Source of the DNA: Capitulum mitella
Taxonomy: Eukaryota; Arthropoda; Thecostraca; Pollicipedomorpha; Pollicipedidae
Direction: 5' to 3'
Length of the DNA stretch: 64,000 nt
NCBI GenBank assembly: GCA_030062745.1
Contig: CP099841.1
Location: 5,583,423 to 5,647,422 of the forward strand
Position 1 is the first letter of the stretch; every line of letters starts with the position of its first letter. Below, one piece after another: positions 21,351 to 35,100 of this stretch. The notes under the pieces are model-generated. The model saw nothing but the letters and a program-made list of their open reading frames with translations. It did no database searches and had not been told where the DNA came from. A program made the translations under genes and the position numbers.

Positions 21351-24300
21351 CAAACCGCCGCCGGTCTGCGGCGGCCCGTCAGGGGGTGAGTGCAGTTCGT
21401 CGGAGGTCCGGCGCACGTGGAAGCACGTCACGATCCATCTGCGGTTGACACAGAGTGCTCAAGCGTGGTAATGAGAAAACACAAACGAGCGTTTGAAATG
21501 CCTGGCATAAATCGACGTACCACCTGAGCACTTAGTCCATCCAAATTCGACTCTGGCCGAAAATGATCAGCATTTATAGCCCAACACACTGGTGATATCC
21601 CCCAATAAACAGAACATTACCAGAAATCTGTGCATTATAACGTGTGTTTACGCTGCTAAAACTTGCAATAAACCACCATCTTTAAAATAAACCAATTTAA
21701 AAGTGGTAAACCCAACTTGATGTAACAGGAGTGGTGGAATCTCTGTGAAGATGGGGGGGGGGGTAAACGTGATTTTCGCCTCGTTTCTTTCCATGCAGCT
21801 CCACAGGGCTCATGTTAAATGTTGCCCAAAGTTGGGCAGCTGCCCCCCTGCCCTCCCCCTTCGAGCACGTCTGGGACATAATGATAATTGTTCATAAACA
21901 TCATCCAATCATGAAAGGCTGACCTGCGCGAGATAGTATACGTATGCTTATTTTTCCCATTGGCAAGCAAACGAAGCTATTTAGGTGGTTGAAATGAACT
22001 AAACTGAGATTATCCAAAGAGGCATTTTAAAGCGCAAAGGTTGAACCATGAAAGCACTATATATCCCACAGAAGGAACAATAGTTGTTACGCCCATGTGT
22101 TGCATAAAGTGGACATCCTCTCCCCGAAGAAGTTCCACTTCAGTGGCATTTTTTTCTTAACCGAATCAATTGTTCTGGTTTATATTCTTTTGTACCCGTG
22201 TCTGTTTCACAGGTTGTTAAATTTTACGGTATATTTAACATAATGATTCAGTTAGTTCATAAGAATGATGAAAACAAGGTTTGGATAGTTGCGAGTCGTT
22301 TCGTGCTAGAATTAAAGCAAGGCAACGCAGTGGTGTTTGGCGACATAAAAATGAATATAAGATACACCAGCCTGCTCCATGTCAGGTTTGGTACAACACT
22401 GGGGTGCAGCCAGAAATTTCTTAAGGGGGCCCGAAGCTCGGTGTGAACTGAAATCAAACGAAAACCGCCGCCTAGGAAGACGATATGCAATGGTTTTCAC
22501 ACAAAAAATGCCAGCCTAAGGAAGGGGGGGAGGGGTCCCCCTGGGCGTCTCCGTTGGCTGCGCCGTTGGTACTTCAAGGTAAGTGGTATACATGCCAAAT
22601 ACATTATCCTTAAATACATATACTTCTGCTCGGAAATTTAACGTCTACTTCGTTCTGCGTCTAATGGGCTGCATAATCATCTCAAATGGTGACGAATCAA
22701 ATAGCCTGAAACGTAAACCAATTTTCCAGGGAGAAATCTGCTTCCTGAGTTAACTTCCAGCGCTACCTCGTTACCCCAGTTAATGGCGTCCAGAGCCTTT
22801 CACCACAGGGAACCCCGCCTGGCCGTCGGCGGCGTGCCGGCACCAAGCCACCGTCCGATCGCTCAGCGGGGCGAGTCCAGGAACGAGCTCATCAGCCGGC
22901 GTTCGGCTCCGCTCATCACTCATCGTCATCCATCAGGCGGCGGCGCGCTGCGGCACGCGGGGCCACCACCTGTGACATCACGGGCTGACGCGGCGGCGGC
23001 GGCGGCAGAAGTGTGTTAGCCGACAGATGCTGCCCGTACGGCAGCGCCACGCTCGTCTGGTCCGCGCCGGGTCTGCCGCCGCGCCGACAGCGAGCCTGTT
23101 ATCCTGCCGAGATCGCCATCACGGCGGCATGGGCCCGGTCAGAGGCGGGGAGACGGTAGACTCGGTTAGCGCTACTTTCTTAACCCAGAGACTAGCAACT
23201 TATCCGACGGGAAAGGCAGGAAAACGGCCTCTGTGACGGATGAAGTTTCCAGAAATCTCCAAGTTTTGCCTTTCGAAGCGTAGCGTTCTGATAACCCATC
23301 AGTTACTCTCAAGTCTAACCGTACGGCACGTTGAAACACAACACAGAGGACGTTGAAATCAAACGTACAGACTGTTTCTTGCTAAAATTGCTATCTTTTG
23401 TTCTGGCTGTACATCGCAATGTGAGCTCAAACTCATGAAAATGGGCTGTAAGATGGTCCTGAGCACGCGGCCAGAGCACAAGGTCCGCCCTGACCCGCGG
23501 CAGTCCTGCCAGGATGAGAAAATCGCCGCGCTTTGTCTTAATGTCCTCTTTTCACCGCTGACGGCGTCTGGCCTGCACCCTTTCGTTCTCGGACGGTATC
23601 CGACCCGGCTGCTGCCTTACCGGACGGCAGCTGTCCAGTGTCCCTCCTCCCGGTAACCGGTCAGACGGTCTCCTCCTGCGTCCATCTGCGCCCCGGCCCC
23701 GGCCCAGATCTCCGCGGCCTGGCGGCGGCCCGGACACAGGCTGGTCCCAGCGGACGCTGGAGTCGCCGAGGCTGGCCGTTTACGGTCAGGCCGGTATGGG
23801 CCACGCTGGCTCGCAAATCATATCACGTGGCGAACCCGAAAATCTCAGGGTGTGTTTCGCATTGTGTCAGGATGAGCGAGCGAGGAGCACTCGGCAAACT
23901 AAACATCTTTGCCGAAACCGCCGTTTGACGTCGGCAAGCTACGCTTCGTAGCTTTCGTCGGTTACCATTGGGTAACATACATGACTGACGCATATGTGCG
24001 TTTGAATGTCGGCGTTTTTTCTTATGTGTCTGATTTTAACATGTGCACCCAGTATTCTTTTTGCTGTACTCACGATTAGTTGGAGGGGCCGAGAGCCACT
24101 ATAGAAACTTCTTCGTATACCAGAATAGCACAATATAGTGCCATGCCGAGGGATGACCAGCCGAGACAGGCTGGGAGCAGCGGGAGGGCCAACAGGGTCG
24201 GGCCGGTTGCTGGAGCTGGACTAGCAAAGCTGGGACGGTTACTGGAGGGTTCACCAAAAGGGTCGGGTCGGTTACAGAGGGCTGACCAACAGAACGCTCC

Positions 24301-24598
24301 CGCCCCGCTGCCGCCGCCGCAGCCGCCGCCTGACCCGGCATTCGACGACAGACGGGATCGGCCGACGGTGGCAGGTGGGCCGCAGAGGACAGAAGCACGG
24401 CACCGGGGCAGCGGAGGCTGGAGCTCAGCTGACGACCGGACTCGGCTGCTGGAGACTGGAGTTCTCGGCGAAGGCCGTGTTGGTCTGATGTGGTCAGAGG
24501 TCTACACACGCCGAGCCGGTCCAATGTGTTGGCATGTAGGTGATGGGTGGCGTCTGACGAGCAAAACATCGTCGACTGGAAGAAATGGCAGTCCCCAC
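21351..24598. other. Intergenic spacer with a MITE and GC-rich islands
   Basis: No exon recognised. It contains a hAT-like MITE (22398-22566) and GC-rich patches at about 22780-23240, 23480-23830 and 24130-24500. The last holds degenerate tandem words around GGGTCGGGCCGGTTG. The open frames in these patches lack family similarity and splice context. Confidence 0.45.
22398..22566 (+). mobile_element. hAT-like MITE, copy A
   Basis: Begins CTGGGGTGCAGCCAGAAATT and ends in TTGGCTGCGCCG. The body contains TGTGAACTGAAATC and CGAAAACCGCC, shared with the copies at 26053-26217 (inverted) and 39023-39179. It has no coding capacity. Target-site duplications are no longer visible. Confidence 0.65.
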
Positions 24599-25745
24599 TT
24601 AACACGCGCACTGGAATGAGGGGTCTTTTTGTTCCTCCCCCCTCCCACCTGTTTGTCTTGAATATCTCGAGAACAGATCGGAGCTGGTTGCTGCTACTTT
24701 GGGACATTTATGGAAATTAAATAACTCGTCGAATGACGCAGAAAATTGGAAATCGGCAGGAAAATTTCGAAGTTCCAAACATTTGAAGTCAGGCAAACAT
24801 GACAAAAAAGATGGTTGTCGCTAACAAATGGGAACTTTGTGAAAGAACTAGTGCTCTATTTAAGTCCGTCGTTTGGACACAGTTAGGCGACGTCATTCGG
24901 GCATAAGTGATGGATGTACCAAGACCACAGCCAAGGTCATTAATGGTGAAAGGTCATCAAAGGTCAAGGTCAAACAACCTGTGGCCTGATCTAGATTTAC
25001 TTTGCAACATGTCGGCTTGTATGAAATATGCATTCAAAAACCCTAATAAAAGCACGTGTGCGCACATGGATACGTATACATACATACCAGAGTAATTTCA
25101 GGCCAAGGTCACCAAAGGTCAAGGGCAACTTTCTGTGACCTGGTCCAGATTTGCTTTGCAGTATGTCGATTTGTATGAAATATGCATTTTAAGACCCTAC
25201 TAAAAACACGTATGGCACATTGACACATGTATATGCATATATACGTACACATACGTACATAAATATAAACGCTGGAAGTGACCAAACGTACCGATATTGG
25301 CTACCTTCACTGGAAATACGCCAAAAGATACATGTTGCGCCCTCATTTACTCCCAAACTGTCCCGTGTTGTTCGAAATCTGATCAGCAAAAGATGAAAAA
25401 ATGACGCCATAGGTCAATGACCTGACATGACCTCGAAGCAAAATCCTCAGTCAAGACGCCAAATGAAAGGGAATTGTCGTATTCCACGTTTTAACGCCCA
25501 AACAAACACCCTTTTCCCGTTTCGTTCAAAAAGTTGTACGGAATGGCCTGTACGGGCCGAGAAAGTGTCCAAAGTTGACCTTTTCCACCCCATTTGGCCT
25601 TGAAGATATCGACTTAGGTCCATGAAAATTTCACGCAATTAAAATCGTTATAGCCCCACCGAAATCGGAGGAGGGGGGGGGGCACTTTTAGACACCCCCT
25701 TCCAGTGCGCGTTAGTGCGAAACCCCCTTCCACTGCGCGTGTTAA
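24599..25745 (+). mobile_element. TTAA-bounded piggyBac-like non-autonomous element, family 2
   Basis: TTAACACGCGCACTGGAA at the left end and its reverse complement with one mismatch at the right end, both with TTAA at the very edge, define a 1147-bp element. The inverted word TTCCAGTGCGCG is repeated about 30 bases inside the right end. The body contains an internal tandem duplication (about 24932-25240) and many AGGTCA half-sites. No reading frame resembles a transposase. It is distinct in sequence from family 1. Confidence 0.8.
24932..25240 (+). repeat. Internal tandem duplication of about 170 bases within the family 2 element
   Basis: The block CCAAGGTCA...AAAGGTCAAGG...GTATGAAATATGCATT...ACACATACG-like sequence occurs twice in direct orientation, the second copy starting near 25103. 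Confidence 0.75.
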
Positions 25746-28216
25746 TGAAGCAGTTGAAATGTTTAGCTCTGCCTAGTGCACTGTAAATCAATGTCCTTGC
25801 TGTGACCCGTGAGACCAAAGTGTTTGCTGCAAACCATGGTCACTGCAAAATGTTACAAGTGGAAGTGGTCATTATCTACTCGATCCGGACAAACTATGCA
25901 TTGCATAGTCAGTTTCAGCTTGACCATAGAGACAGTAGCTCATAACGTAGGTAAGTGGGGGGGGGGCTACTAACTCCGCAACTAACACCGCTAACTCCCC
26001 TGACAGTCCATCAACCTTGGATAATTTTAACATTAACTGTATGATGTGACCACAGGCGAAGCCAAAGGGGAGTCCGGGGGTCCCCCCCCCCCTTGGGTCT
26101 GCATTTTTTGTGAAAACCATTGCACATCGTCTTCCCGGTAGGCGGTTTTCGTATGATTTCAGTTCACATTGAGCTCCGGGCCCCTTCCCCCTTACGAAAT
26201 TTCTGGCTGCGCCCCTGGGTATGGCGTAGAAAGAGATAATCGAAGAATTGCTCCGACCCTTCCTTCCATCTTTGCAAACGTTCTTAAAGCGAAATTGACG
26301 GCAGCCGCGAAAGCTTTCTCGCCACCACGTGCTGATTCCGCCGAACTCTGGTCCGAGAGCAGGTCCTCTGACCCTCGCTTCACCGGCCACAGTCTCTGGT
26401 TCCCGTCCTCCACATCTCCACACCGCGCCGGCCACAGCTGTCGCGCATTCAGGCTCTCCATCATCGCCGACCGCCCGGACACGTCACCAGTCTGGTCCGC
26501 GGCGTGACGTCAGAGCGCGTGACGGACGGCGCCGTTCGGCGGCGAGGAGCGCCGCGTGCGCCGCGCCCCGCCGCCGCCGACTGGCCGGTGCTTCTGAGCG
26601 GCCCCGAGTGAGGGCTGCCGTTCCGGGAGGGGACGACGACTGAGGGGTCGGTGACGAGGATTTAGGAATGACGGCTGCTGCACGGTGCACGAAATACTGC
26701 GCTTCGTTTGCTGGTGCGAGCATGGGGTGGCGATTGGCATATCGGGTTTGCATGCAGTTTACGGCGACTGCCGAGCCATGCTTATGTCAGCAAACGTTGA
26801 ACACAAGATTCCAGACGACCACGACTGGTTTTTCCACGTTCGCCTTTTCCACGTTTCCACGTCGAACCTCCCCACGAAGTCGCCCCTCCTATACGTGCTC
26901 GGTTCCGGCGCTGGCAGCAGTAGCAGATTCGGCCGTCACGAAGTGCCTCCTGCTGGGAGCGCCCGGCCGTGACGCGAACTGCTCCCGTTCTAGTGGGCGG
27001 CACGCCGGGGCGGAGGCGCGTGGCTGATAATGGCACGGATCAGCTGACAGTGAAATCGGCGGTCAGTGTCGCCCGCCGCCGGCTGTTGCCAATGCCGCGA
27101 GAGTAACGCGGCCGGCAGGGGACGAAGCTAGTTTGTAAACCGGCTGTGCGGGAGACATCGACAGTAATACCGTTCCCGGAGCTGGATATGCAGACCATTT
27201 TGTCCGAGGTGAATGGATAGCAGTAGAGTTTAATGACTGATAAATATTTGTGATACGATGTTAATTGTCTGGTGGCGTCATGAACAGGGCGTTTCCCGTC
27301 AAGCTCGTTTCGGTAAATGAAATCTTTCATTTCTAATACCATCATGAGTAACTGCGAGTTCTAGGCCAAAATGAAGTTGCAGAACAATAGTCACTTTATA
27401 TCTTCAAAGCACTATTCAACATTTCCCGGTGCGGCCCAAATCAACACATTTGTTTAAACACTCATGTTATATTGAACAGAAGACATCACAAAAATACAAC
27501 AAACGGTTGCAAACGCAAGGTCATCGGAATAACAAGCCCATGACGATACCGAGCGATGAGATGTGCGCTAAGAAGGCCTGGCAGGCCGTTGTCTCGTTAT
27601 GAACAATGTGAACTGCCGACGGCATCAAAGCCTTTTGCCATCGAACGCACGCCGTAGACACCGCAAATTATGGCACTACGAAGGCTAGGCGGTGACCGCA
27701 TACCCAACTCCGGCCGAACCACAGCCGACGCGAAACAAACTGGTTACTCCCAGCCGTCAGGGCAAGACCCAACCACGCAGAAGGGCGGAGGGGCATCCGA
27801 GCTTAACGCCGTCACCTCGAATGACTGCAGTGGTTCACTACAAAGCTAAAAAACGCTTGTTTGATACTTATGGATGATCGATAAAATCACCTGATAAAAC
27901 GAGACGCCTGATTCCTGAATTTCGTCGCTTACCTAGGCCACCTGAACATAAATGCCCGCGCACCAGCAATTTAGAATTACCAAACCGGACATGAGCTGCA
28001 TGTCATCGCTGTCTAACGAGGCGCCGGTCTGTCCGCTGCGTCCGCGCTCGGGTATCCCCGTCCCTCACCGGAGTCTGCTGGACGGCTGGTCTCGACAGCG
28101 CGCTCCGCAGGAAGTCAGGTGGTCCGGCGGCGAGCGCCCGCCGAGGACCATATCACAGCGCGGCGCGGCGGCCGCCCGCGTCGTCCGTCACCGGCCTCGC
28201 GCCGCCGGCGCATCCC
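25746..28216. other. Spacer downstream of the guanylate cyclase gene
   Basis: It contains an inverted hAT-like MITE (26053-26217) and a GC-rich patch (26400-27060) with no recognisable exon. The part next to 28216 should be the 3' UTR of the minus-strand cyclase; no clear AATAAA on the minus strand was found close to the stop. Confidence 0.4.
26053..26217 (-). mobile_element. hAT-like MITE, copy C (inverted)
   Basis: Read on the minus strand it starts CAGGGGCGCAGCCAGAAATT and ends TTTGGCTTCGCCTG, giving imperfect terminal inverted repeats over a 165-base element. It shares its body with copies A and B. Confidence 0.7.
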
Positions 28217-29145
28217 TCACACGACCGTGTCGTTGCTCGAGTGCAGGCTGTAGCCGTTGTGCTTGAGCTTGCCGTTGAGAGGAATGGCCGGCTCGAGCCG
28301 GTGCCGGCTGAAGAAGCGCCGCGTCCAGTCCTTGATGCAGTCCCAGGCGGGCGGCGCGGCCGCCGGCGCCGGCTCCACCTCCTCGCACTCGGTGCACACG
28401 GACTCCGCGTCGTTCTCCTCGTCGGCGGCGGCGTCGGCGTCGGCGGCCGGCGCCAGCGCGGTGGCCAGCCGCGAGCGCAGCAGGCGCGGGCTCAGCATCG
28501 GCTGGCGGCTGTCGGCCGGCGGCGGCTCGGCCGGCGACAGCAGGTCGCGGCAGTTGCCGACCGAGCGCGAGTCACGCCGCCGCGGCGCCGCCGGCACCGG
28601 CAGCCGCTGCGCCGGCTGGAAGCTGTCCAGGCTGCGCGACTCGCGGATCGGCAGCAGGCCGGGCAGCCGCTGCAGGCCGCGCGGCACCGCCAGCCGGTGC
28701 GGCTCGGCCGGCGCCGTCTCCGGCAGCGGCGGTGCCGGGCTGGCCGCCCTGCTGCCGGCCGGCGCCGACCCGCGCGTCCGCAGGCTGGTCAGGCTGAGCA
28801 CACTGCCGAGCCGAGCCGCGGCCGCCGCCGGCGCGCCGTGGCCGCCGCCCGAGCGCGAGAAGAGCGGCGGCAGCGCGGGCAGGTCGGCGCGCCGCCGCTG
28901 CACAGCGCCGGCGCCGGCGCCCACCAGCCAGTGCGTCTCGACCAGGCCTTTGCCCTTCATGGGCACGGCGCCGCGCGGCACCGTCTGGTAGCCGCCGAGT
29001 CGCGCCAGCGTGCGCTGGCACCGGTCCGAGATGTGCACGCGCAGCGGCTCGCCGGTCGACTCGATCCGCGACGCGGTGTTGACCGTGTCGCCGAACAGGC
29101 AGTAGCGCGGCATGGTCAGCCCGACCACGCCGGCCACTACCTGGC
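28217..29145 (-). CDS. Guanylate cyclase exon 20: end of catalytic domain and long tail
   Basis: Starts [30 protein letters not shown], with the guanine-specifying cysteine and the N-x-x-x-R transition-state residues. The domain ends near [13 protein letters not shown]. The last 230 or so residues are Ala/Pro/Arg/Ser-rich and low in complexity, with an acidic block ([18 protein letters not shown]), and end in SSNDTVV, a class I PDZ-ligand pattern (T-V-V). Stop TGA at 28219-28217. The acceptor is the CAG at 29148-29146; the CAG three codons later is out of phase. Confidence 0.92.
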
Positions 29146-32100
29146 CTGGAACGGCGCGGACGGGGCCCGGTCAGCGCGGCCAGCGCTCCAGAACACGGGC
29201 GGCAGCGCCACCGGTCAAGTCAGCGGACTTACATAGGGAATATCAGTGTTCCGTCGTGGAAGGAGACTGTCCGATATCATGAGATAACGTTTGCTTTCAG
29301 TCTTGTGGTCATGGTGCGTCGCTTTATCGGAATTAGTGTTGGTGATAAGCTCCCAATACACAGGAAATTTGGCTAAATCGGAGAGCGGTCCCTTCAACCA
29401 GAGTTCTACGGCTAAAGAGTACGTCGACAGGTATGTCGGCGGTTAGAATATGTCGACAGGTACACCTTATGGCCGGGCCAACGACGATCACTTACTAGAT
29501 GAGCACCACAATGTGGCAAGGGTATTCACTGCCTATGGGACATACCTGATGCCCTAAACACAATATCGCACCCGTCAACGACGCTGTCACCCGCTCCTCC
29601 GCCCATCGTCCCCCCACCTATTCTAAGTCCCGTCATACCGGTGTGAACGCCAATGCGCAGTTTGAGTTGTTCGTCCGGTCGGTGCTGGATGGTGTGCTTC
29701 CGTATCGCCTCCAGCAGACTGAGCGCCATCGAGGCGATCTCGCCGGCGTGGCGGATGCCATTGCGCTCCGGCACGCCCGACACCTAGCGGAAGGCGCAGG
29801 AAGTAGTAGTTGTTGCAAGCGCCATTGTCTATTTTCACATTCACATCACTACATTCTTAGGTCAAGCTACTGCGCGATCGCGCCAGTATCCGAATGCAGC
29901 TCAGTGAAAGAAAGATGGGACATCTATCATAATTCCTCGAATGACTTACACAACATCACGAACATTTTGAACTTGAGGTACCGGACAACTTCAGGGCCAA
30001 GTGATAGGGCACAAAGAAGTAATGGCGTCCAGTAAATGCGTTGGAAACCTGATTGTTTAGCCACCACGATGAGCCACCACGCTGACTTACCACCATGTAC
30101 GCGTCGCCGATTGTCTCCACTTTGTAGACGTCATAGCCACGGATGATGTCGTCAAACAGCGTGTAAAGGTCGTTCAGCAGCTCTACCACCTGCAGCAGCA
30201 GATGTATTCAGAAACTCTTTCATGTGCGAAAAGGCAATTCAAGCAATGCAGGGCATAATGAATGCCGAAAATTGTCTAGCGTCCGAAGGCTATATCGGAT
30301 TTTGGGTCTAACTGAGGCGAGCACGGATAGGAGTTGTTCAAAGGGCGCCAGATACAATTAAAACCTTTACAGCTGACTGCCACGACACCGCAATAGCGGG
30401 GCATACGACCAAAACCGCGCTTGACTTCTCCCATTAAGCAGCCTAACAGGATGGAAGGGTGCTTAAGCAACTCAGTCGGCGACCTGTCGATGTCAGGGTG
30501 GCATCATTCGGACTTATATTTCATATTCAGGACTTTATTGCGTTCCCTTCTGCTGCGCGCCCATAAGGGTGAGCTTAAGTTTCGCTGAAGCCTGGGAGCA
30601 CACCCCACTTCCCGTCCGGCGGAGGCCACGCCCGCAGCGACCGCACCTGAAGCGGCGAGCTGTCCGCCGAGATCTGCGTGAAGCCGACGATGTCGCTGAA
30701 GTAGATGGTGACCGAGTCGAACGTCTCCGGCTGGACGGGGATTCCCCGCGTCAGGTTGTACGCCACCGGGCTGGAGGCGGAACGAGTTGAGGTCAGGAGG
30801 GCGGCGCCGCTGGGCATGACTCCTCAGGGGCAGGGACAGGTCCGAATGCAGGCGCGGTTTCACGTCACCCCCGCCAGGCGCGGCCCGATCATAATGGGAA
30901 TCTAAGCGGGACAGAGAACGGGAGGGCGGACTGGCCAGTCATTGTGACGTCAACCGCCCGGACAACAGCAGGAAAACCAGCCGCCATGGAGACGCAAAAA
31001 GTCCGCAAAAACGCACAGCAGTGTTTTCGTTTGGACAGGGGCAGTTATTATTGTCGCCATTATCTCCTCAGAAAATGGGTCATCGCCAAAATCAACAAGT
31101 TTTTGCGGTGCCCTCGCGAGCGCTGGGCAAACAGGCACACAAAGGTAGGCTCGTCATTGACACACAAAAACAAAAATGCTTGACTCTGGAGCAACAAATG
31201 TATGGGAAGTAGGTGCGTCACCTGTTCGCGGAGCACAGTAATTAGGAGCACGGAACGGTAATTTCGTTTTAATCGCTGAAAAGCTCGCATGCATGACTGC
31301 AAGCAGCTGCAAACGAAAGGTAAACGTGGGCCTTGTGTCATTGCCCACTCTCCTAATGGGGTCATGCATGAGCGATGAGATGGGATCTTGAGATTGCAAT
31401 GTCTGCACTGCATCATTATTCATCCCTCTAGAAAATCACATTTCACTTACGGCGGCAACATGCGGTACAGAAGGGCTTCAGTTTTCTGTTTCTCCTCGTT
31501 TAGGAGGTGGGTTCTCTCCCTGACTAGATCCTCCAAATTGTTGGCATATTTTTCCATCTTTTCCATCATCTGGTTCACAAGGTTCGATGACCTGGAAAAC
31601 AAGCGCAAATAACCACTTAAGTCGGTCAGGATTTACTAGGAACCCGAGCGATTTCCTCGATGATATAGCATTTGTCGGCCCAGGAATGGACGGTACTAAA
31701 ACTGCTATTTACAGCTTATGTAACACAATGGAATGAAGATTTGCGGTCTGATTCCTCACGAGGTGACCGAAATAGATGCGTCCTTGTGTGCTGTGAATGG
31801 TCAAGAGAGAAACAAATGAGTAACTTCATGACTTACAGTCCACATCTCAGAGGTTGTAGCATCTTCTTGACATCGAAGAAAGTTGGTCTCGCAGTGTCCA
31901 GTTCGTGCCAGCACTGCTGCATGCACTCCACGATCAGCTGGAATGCCGACGAGGGCCGTGCGGTCACGGTACAGTCGTATGCCGCCAGGTGATCATCGTT
32001 AGAAATGGTGACAGTTCGCATCGTGTTCGAAGCTTCGCTGACGCTGCACATTCAGGGGTCACGATCCAACAGAAATAAAACCTGCTTGATGATAAGTTCA

Positions 32101-35100
32101 ACATATTAGGAAAACAAGCACAATCTGCTACGTTTACGAAGACGGCAGTAACGCACAAAATCATCTTGATGATAAGTCCAACATATTAGCAAAACAAGCA
32201 CAGTCTGCCAGTTTACGAAGACGGCAGAAACGCCCAAAATCAGTTAGATCATCGAGCATGAGCTTCAAATGACATCTTCTCCTTCGCTGTCGCTGTGGGA
32301 GCGGTGCGCTGAACCAACGTTCCCAGGTTGGAGATCCACGCTGCGTGTTTCGTGCCTGTCCTCGACAGTTAACGCCGTCCAAAAAGGAGGTGATTCCGGC
32401 CCGGGAAATCCAGATCCCCCCCCCCCCGCCGTCCCGCACTGGTCACCTTCTCGGCGTCGGCCGGCATGTCTGGCGGCGGCCGGAGACAGTTGATCGGAGG
32501 GCGGAACGGCGCCTCCCCCGGCTCCGGCACGGCCTGGACCCGCTCCACGATCTCTGTCGGCGGCGCACAGACCCTCAGCAGAGAGCCGGGCGGCCACGAG
32601 TGCACGCAGAGGCGACGCCGCACGCGGCTCGAATCCGGCGCCCCACGCGCCCGGAACCGGCGAACAAAAGCGGCGATATCTTCACGGCGGGCATCTCGAC
32701 GTCAAGTTTAGCTGCATGGCCGGGTCATTGGCGGAAACACACGCATCGTCCAGCTAAGTAAGCGGTCTCGTAAATCCTGCTTCTAACCACTTCAAACGCC
32801 GCCGAGAGCGGGCATTAGATGATATCTCGGTCCGATTCCCAGCAGATGGCGGTCAAAACAGGCGGCCCCACTTACGTTTGGGCTCCTCGCGCGGGGCGCA
32901 TGTGCTACCGAATGGGCCCTCGCGGCACATGATCTCGTGCAGGATGATGCCAAAGGCGTACACGTCGGCTGGCTGGTGGTCGCGAGGCGTCGTCCTCAGC
33001 GCGCGCAGCAGCTCTGGGCTCTTCCAGAGCTGACCTGCCGGCAGGGGGGAGCGTCAGAGGGGTCAGAGGGCTAACGTGGTCGCGCAGTGCCACCGCCCGC
33101 GGAGAACGCAGCGGCTCACGGATTTTCCACAACAGGCCAGACGGCGGCGGCAGGCGGTCAAAGAAGTCGACCGGGACGGAGGCGCGTCAACGAGTCTCGG
33201 CAGGGGCTGGGCCAGCACAGCTGCGGACAACGTGCCGGGACCGGGTGCAGATGTTTGCAGCGGGGGCCTCCCGCCTCTCTCAGCCCCTCCCGGCCTCCCG
33301 CGCTCTGACTCCCGGACCTGGCCCACCTCCGACCGGTTCGGCCCCGCTCAGGCGACGACCATGGCAGAGGCCCGCAGAGGCCCTGCAGGCAATAGAGTCA
33401 CGGCAAAACTGCTCAGGGAGGCCCCAGTCCGTGACTGAAGAGAGGGAAATGGAAGGGTGAAATGAGAAATGTTTTTGGTCATCGTCTGCGAGAACTTCAG
33501 AGTAGTGGTTTTTTGTTTTCCTCTCGAAACCATCCTTTTCAGCTATAGAATCCGTCTCCGAGATGAACAGCCTCACAAGATGGCTCACTGATAACTTACC
33601 GAGGTACCCCTTTGTTAAAATATAGGAAGGCGCTGTTTAGCAGTATAGTCCTAAATGGTTCTGATTTTGGTTTTGTCTCCGGTTCTGCTTTGCTTTATGC
33701 TTCCTCAACAGCCACGGAACAGTGCAATTCAAAACGGTCACAAAAATGCCGCTCTATGTGGCACTGCACATACAAAAGTTCACAGCGTTTACCTTCATTA
33801 GAATATTGTATATTCATCTGACTCAACTTCAGCAGTCTGTTATTCAAATACTCAGATATTCAAGCTTGCCTTTGTTTTCATGCAGCATGCACGAAAGACT
33901 TTCTCTCGAACAACCTGCCAGCTCGAGCAGATACGTATCATGGATTAAATCCCGTTCTGGGGCGTTTATATGTTAAAAGCATAAAACGACAAAGGGTATC
34001 ACCACATGTAATGATAAAAGATCCAAAATCTTTTGGTTTATCCCAGTCACGAGTGGAAACATCGACACAGTCAGATTGCGTTTGATAAGTGCCATTAAAT
34101 GCAATGAGAAATACGTGTCAAGTAGCAACTAACAACCCAAAAATGACCCGCCATCCCAACGCACCCTCCGATATTCATGGCAGGTAGTTGTCCCTCCATT
34201 CAGACCTGAGTGTGGAAGCCATAAACGTACAAAATAAGTGCTCGTACGTCCATGATCCGGTTTGTATGCAATCGACCCAAACCTTAGACGTAATGACCTC
34301 GCCTGCCCAGCCAGCTGGCTAATAAAGAAAAATCCAGGACCAAATTGCCCAACAGTGACAAGGGAGCCATTTCAGATTTTGGGAGGAGCGCAACATCCAT
34401 TCTGAATGGTTTCTTTTCATGAAACATCCTACTATCGGTGACCACGTTTCCTCACTGACGTGTGTTTATTTCTTCTTCCCTACCCTGCGTTGCCGCCAGC
34501 CGTGGCCCAGTTTGCCCAAAGCTGAAAGCACGTACGCCATCCTTGACAGTCAACCTTTTCTCTTTGGTCATGCCGTGTCGAGTGCACAAACAGGCTTCGT
34601 CTCCATTTACCGCGAGCCTTTACTTTCGTTTCCAAGCCACGAAAAAATTGTCGGATTCTGATGGTTCAGGTTCGGCTCGCAGGCGGGCAGGCGTCGCAAG
34701 TGAAGGACATCACAACTCACTTTTGTAGTATTGGTAATCACAATCGCTATCCCTGTCCGACAGGGCGCGGAGCTCGTGCAGGCCGAAGTCGGTGACCTTG
34801 AGCACCCATCTAGAGGTCACGACACAGTTGGACGACTTCAGGTTGCCGTGCACAGTCAGTGCAGAAGTATGCAGGTACAACATTCCCTGGAAGAAGACCA
34901 CATGAATGATCAGGCCAGTCTTGCAAAAAGACGTAAAAATTCGAAATGTGTTGCCAACGGAGTGCTGAAGTCCTAAAAGTTCTGAATTTACGTAAGGAGC
35001 TAAATTTGGGGGTCTGGAGAAGGCGAGAACGGCCTTGGGAAGTTCGTTTATGTACCAGGATAACTTGTCAGTGGCACGTGCACCATCGGGTGGAGGAAAA

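Noticed and set aside
25872..26435. 187-codon minus-strand reading frame
   Set aside because: Most of it is the inverted hAT-like MITE and flanking spacer; no splice context.
28241..29236. 331-codon plus-strand reading frame
   Set aside because: Antisense shadow of the last cyclase exon; Ala/Arg/Gly-rich with no family likeness, caused by high GC.
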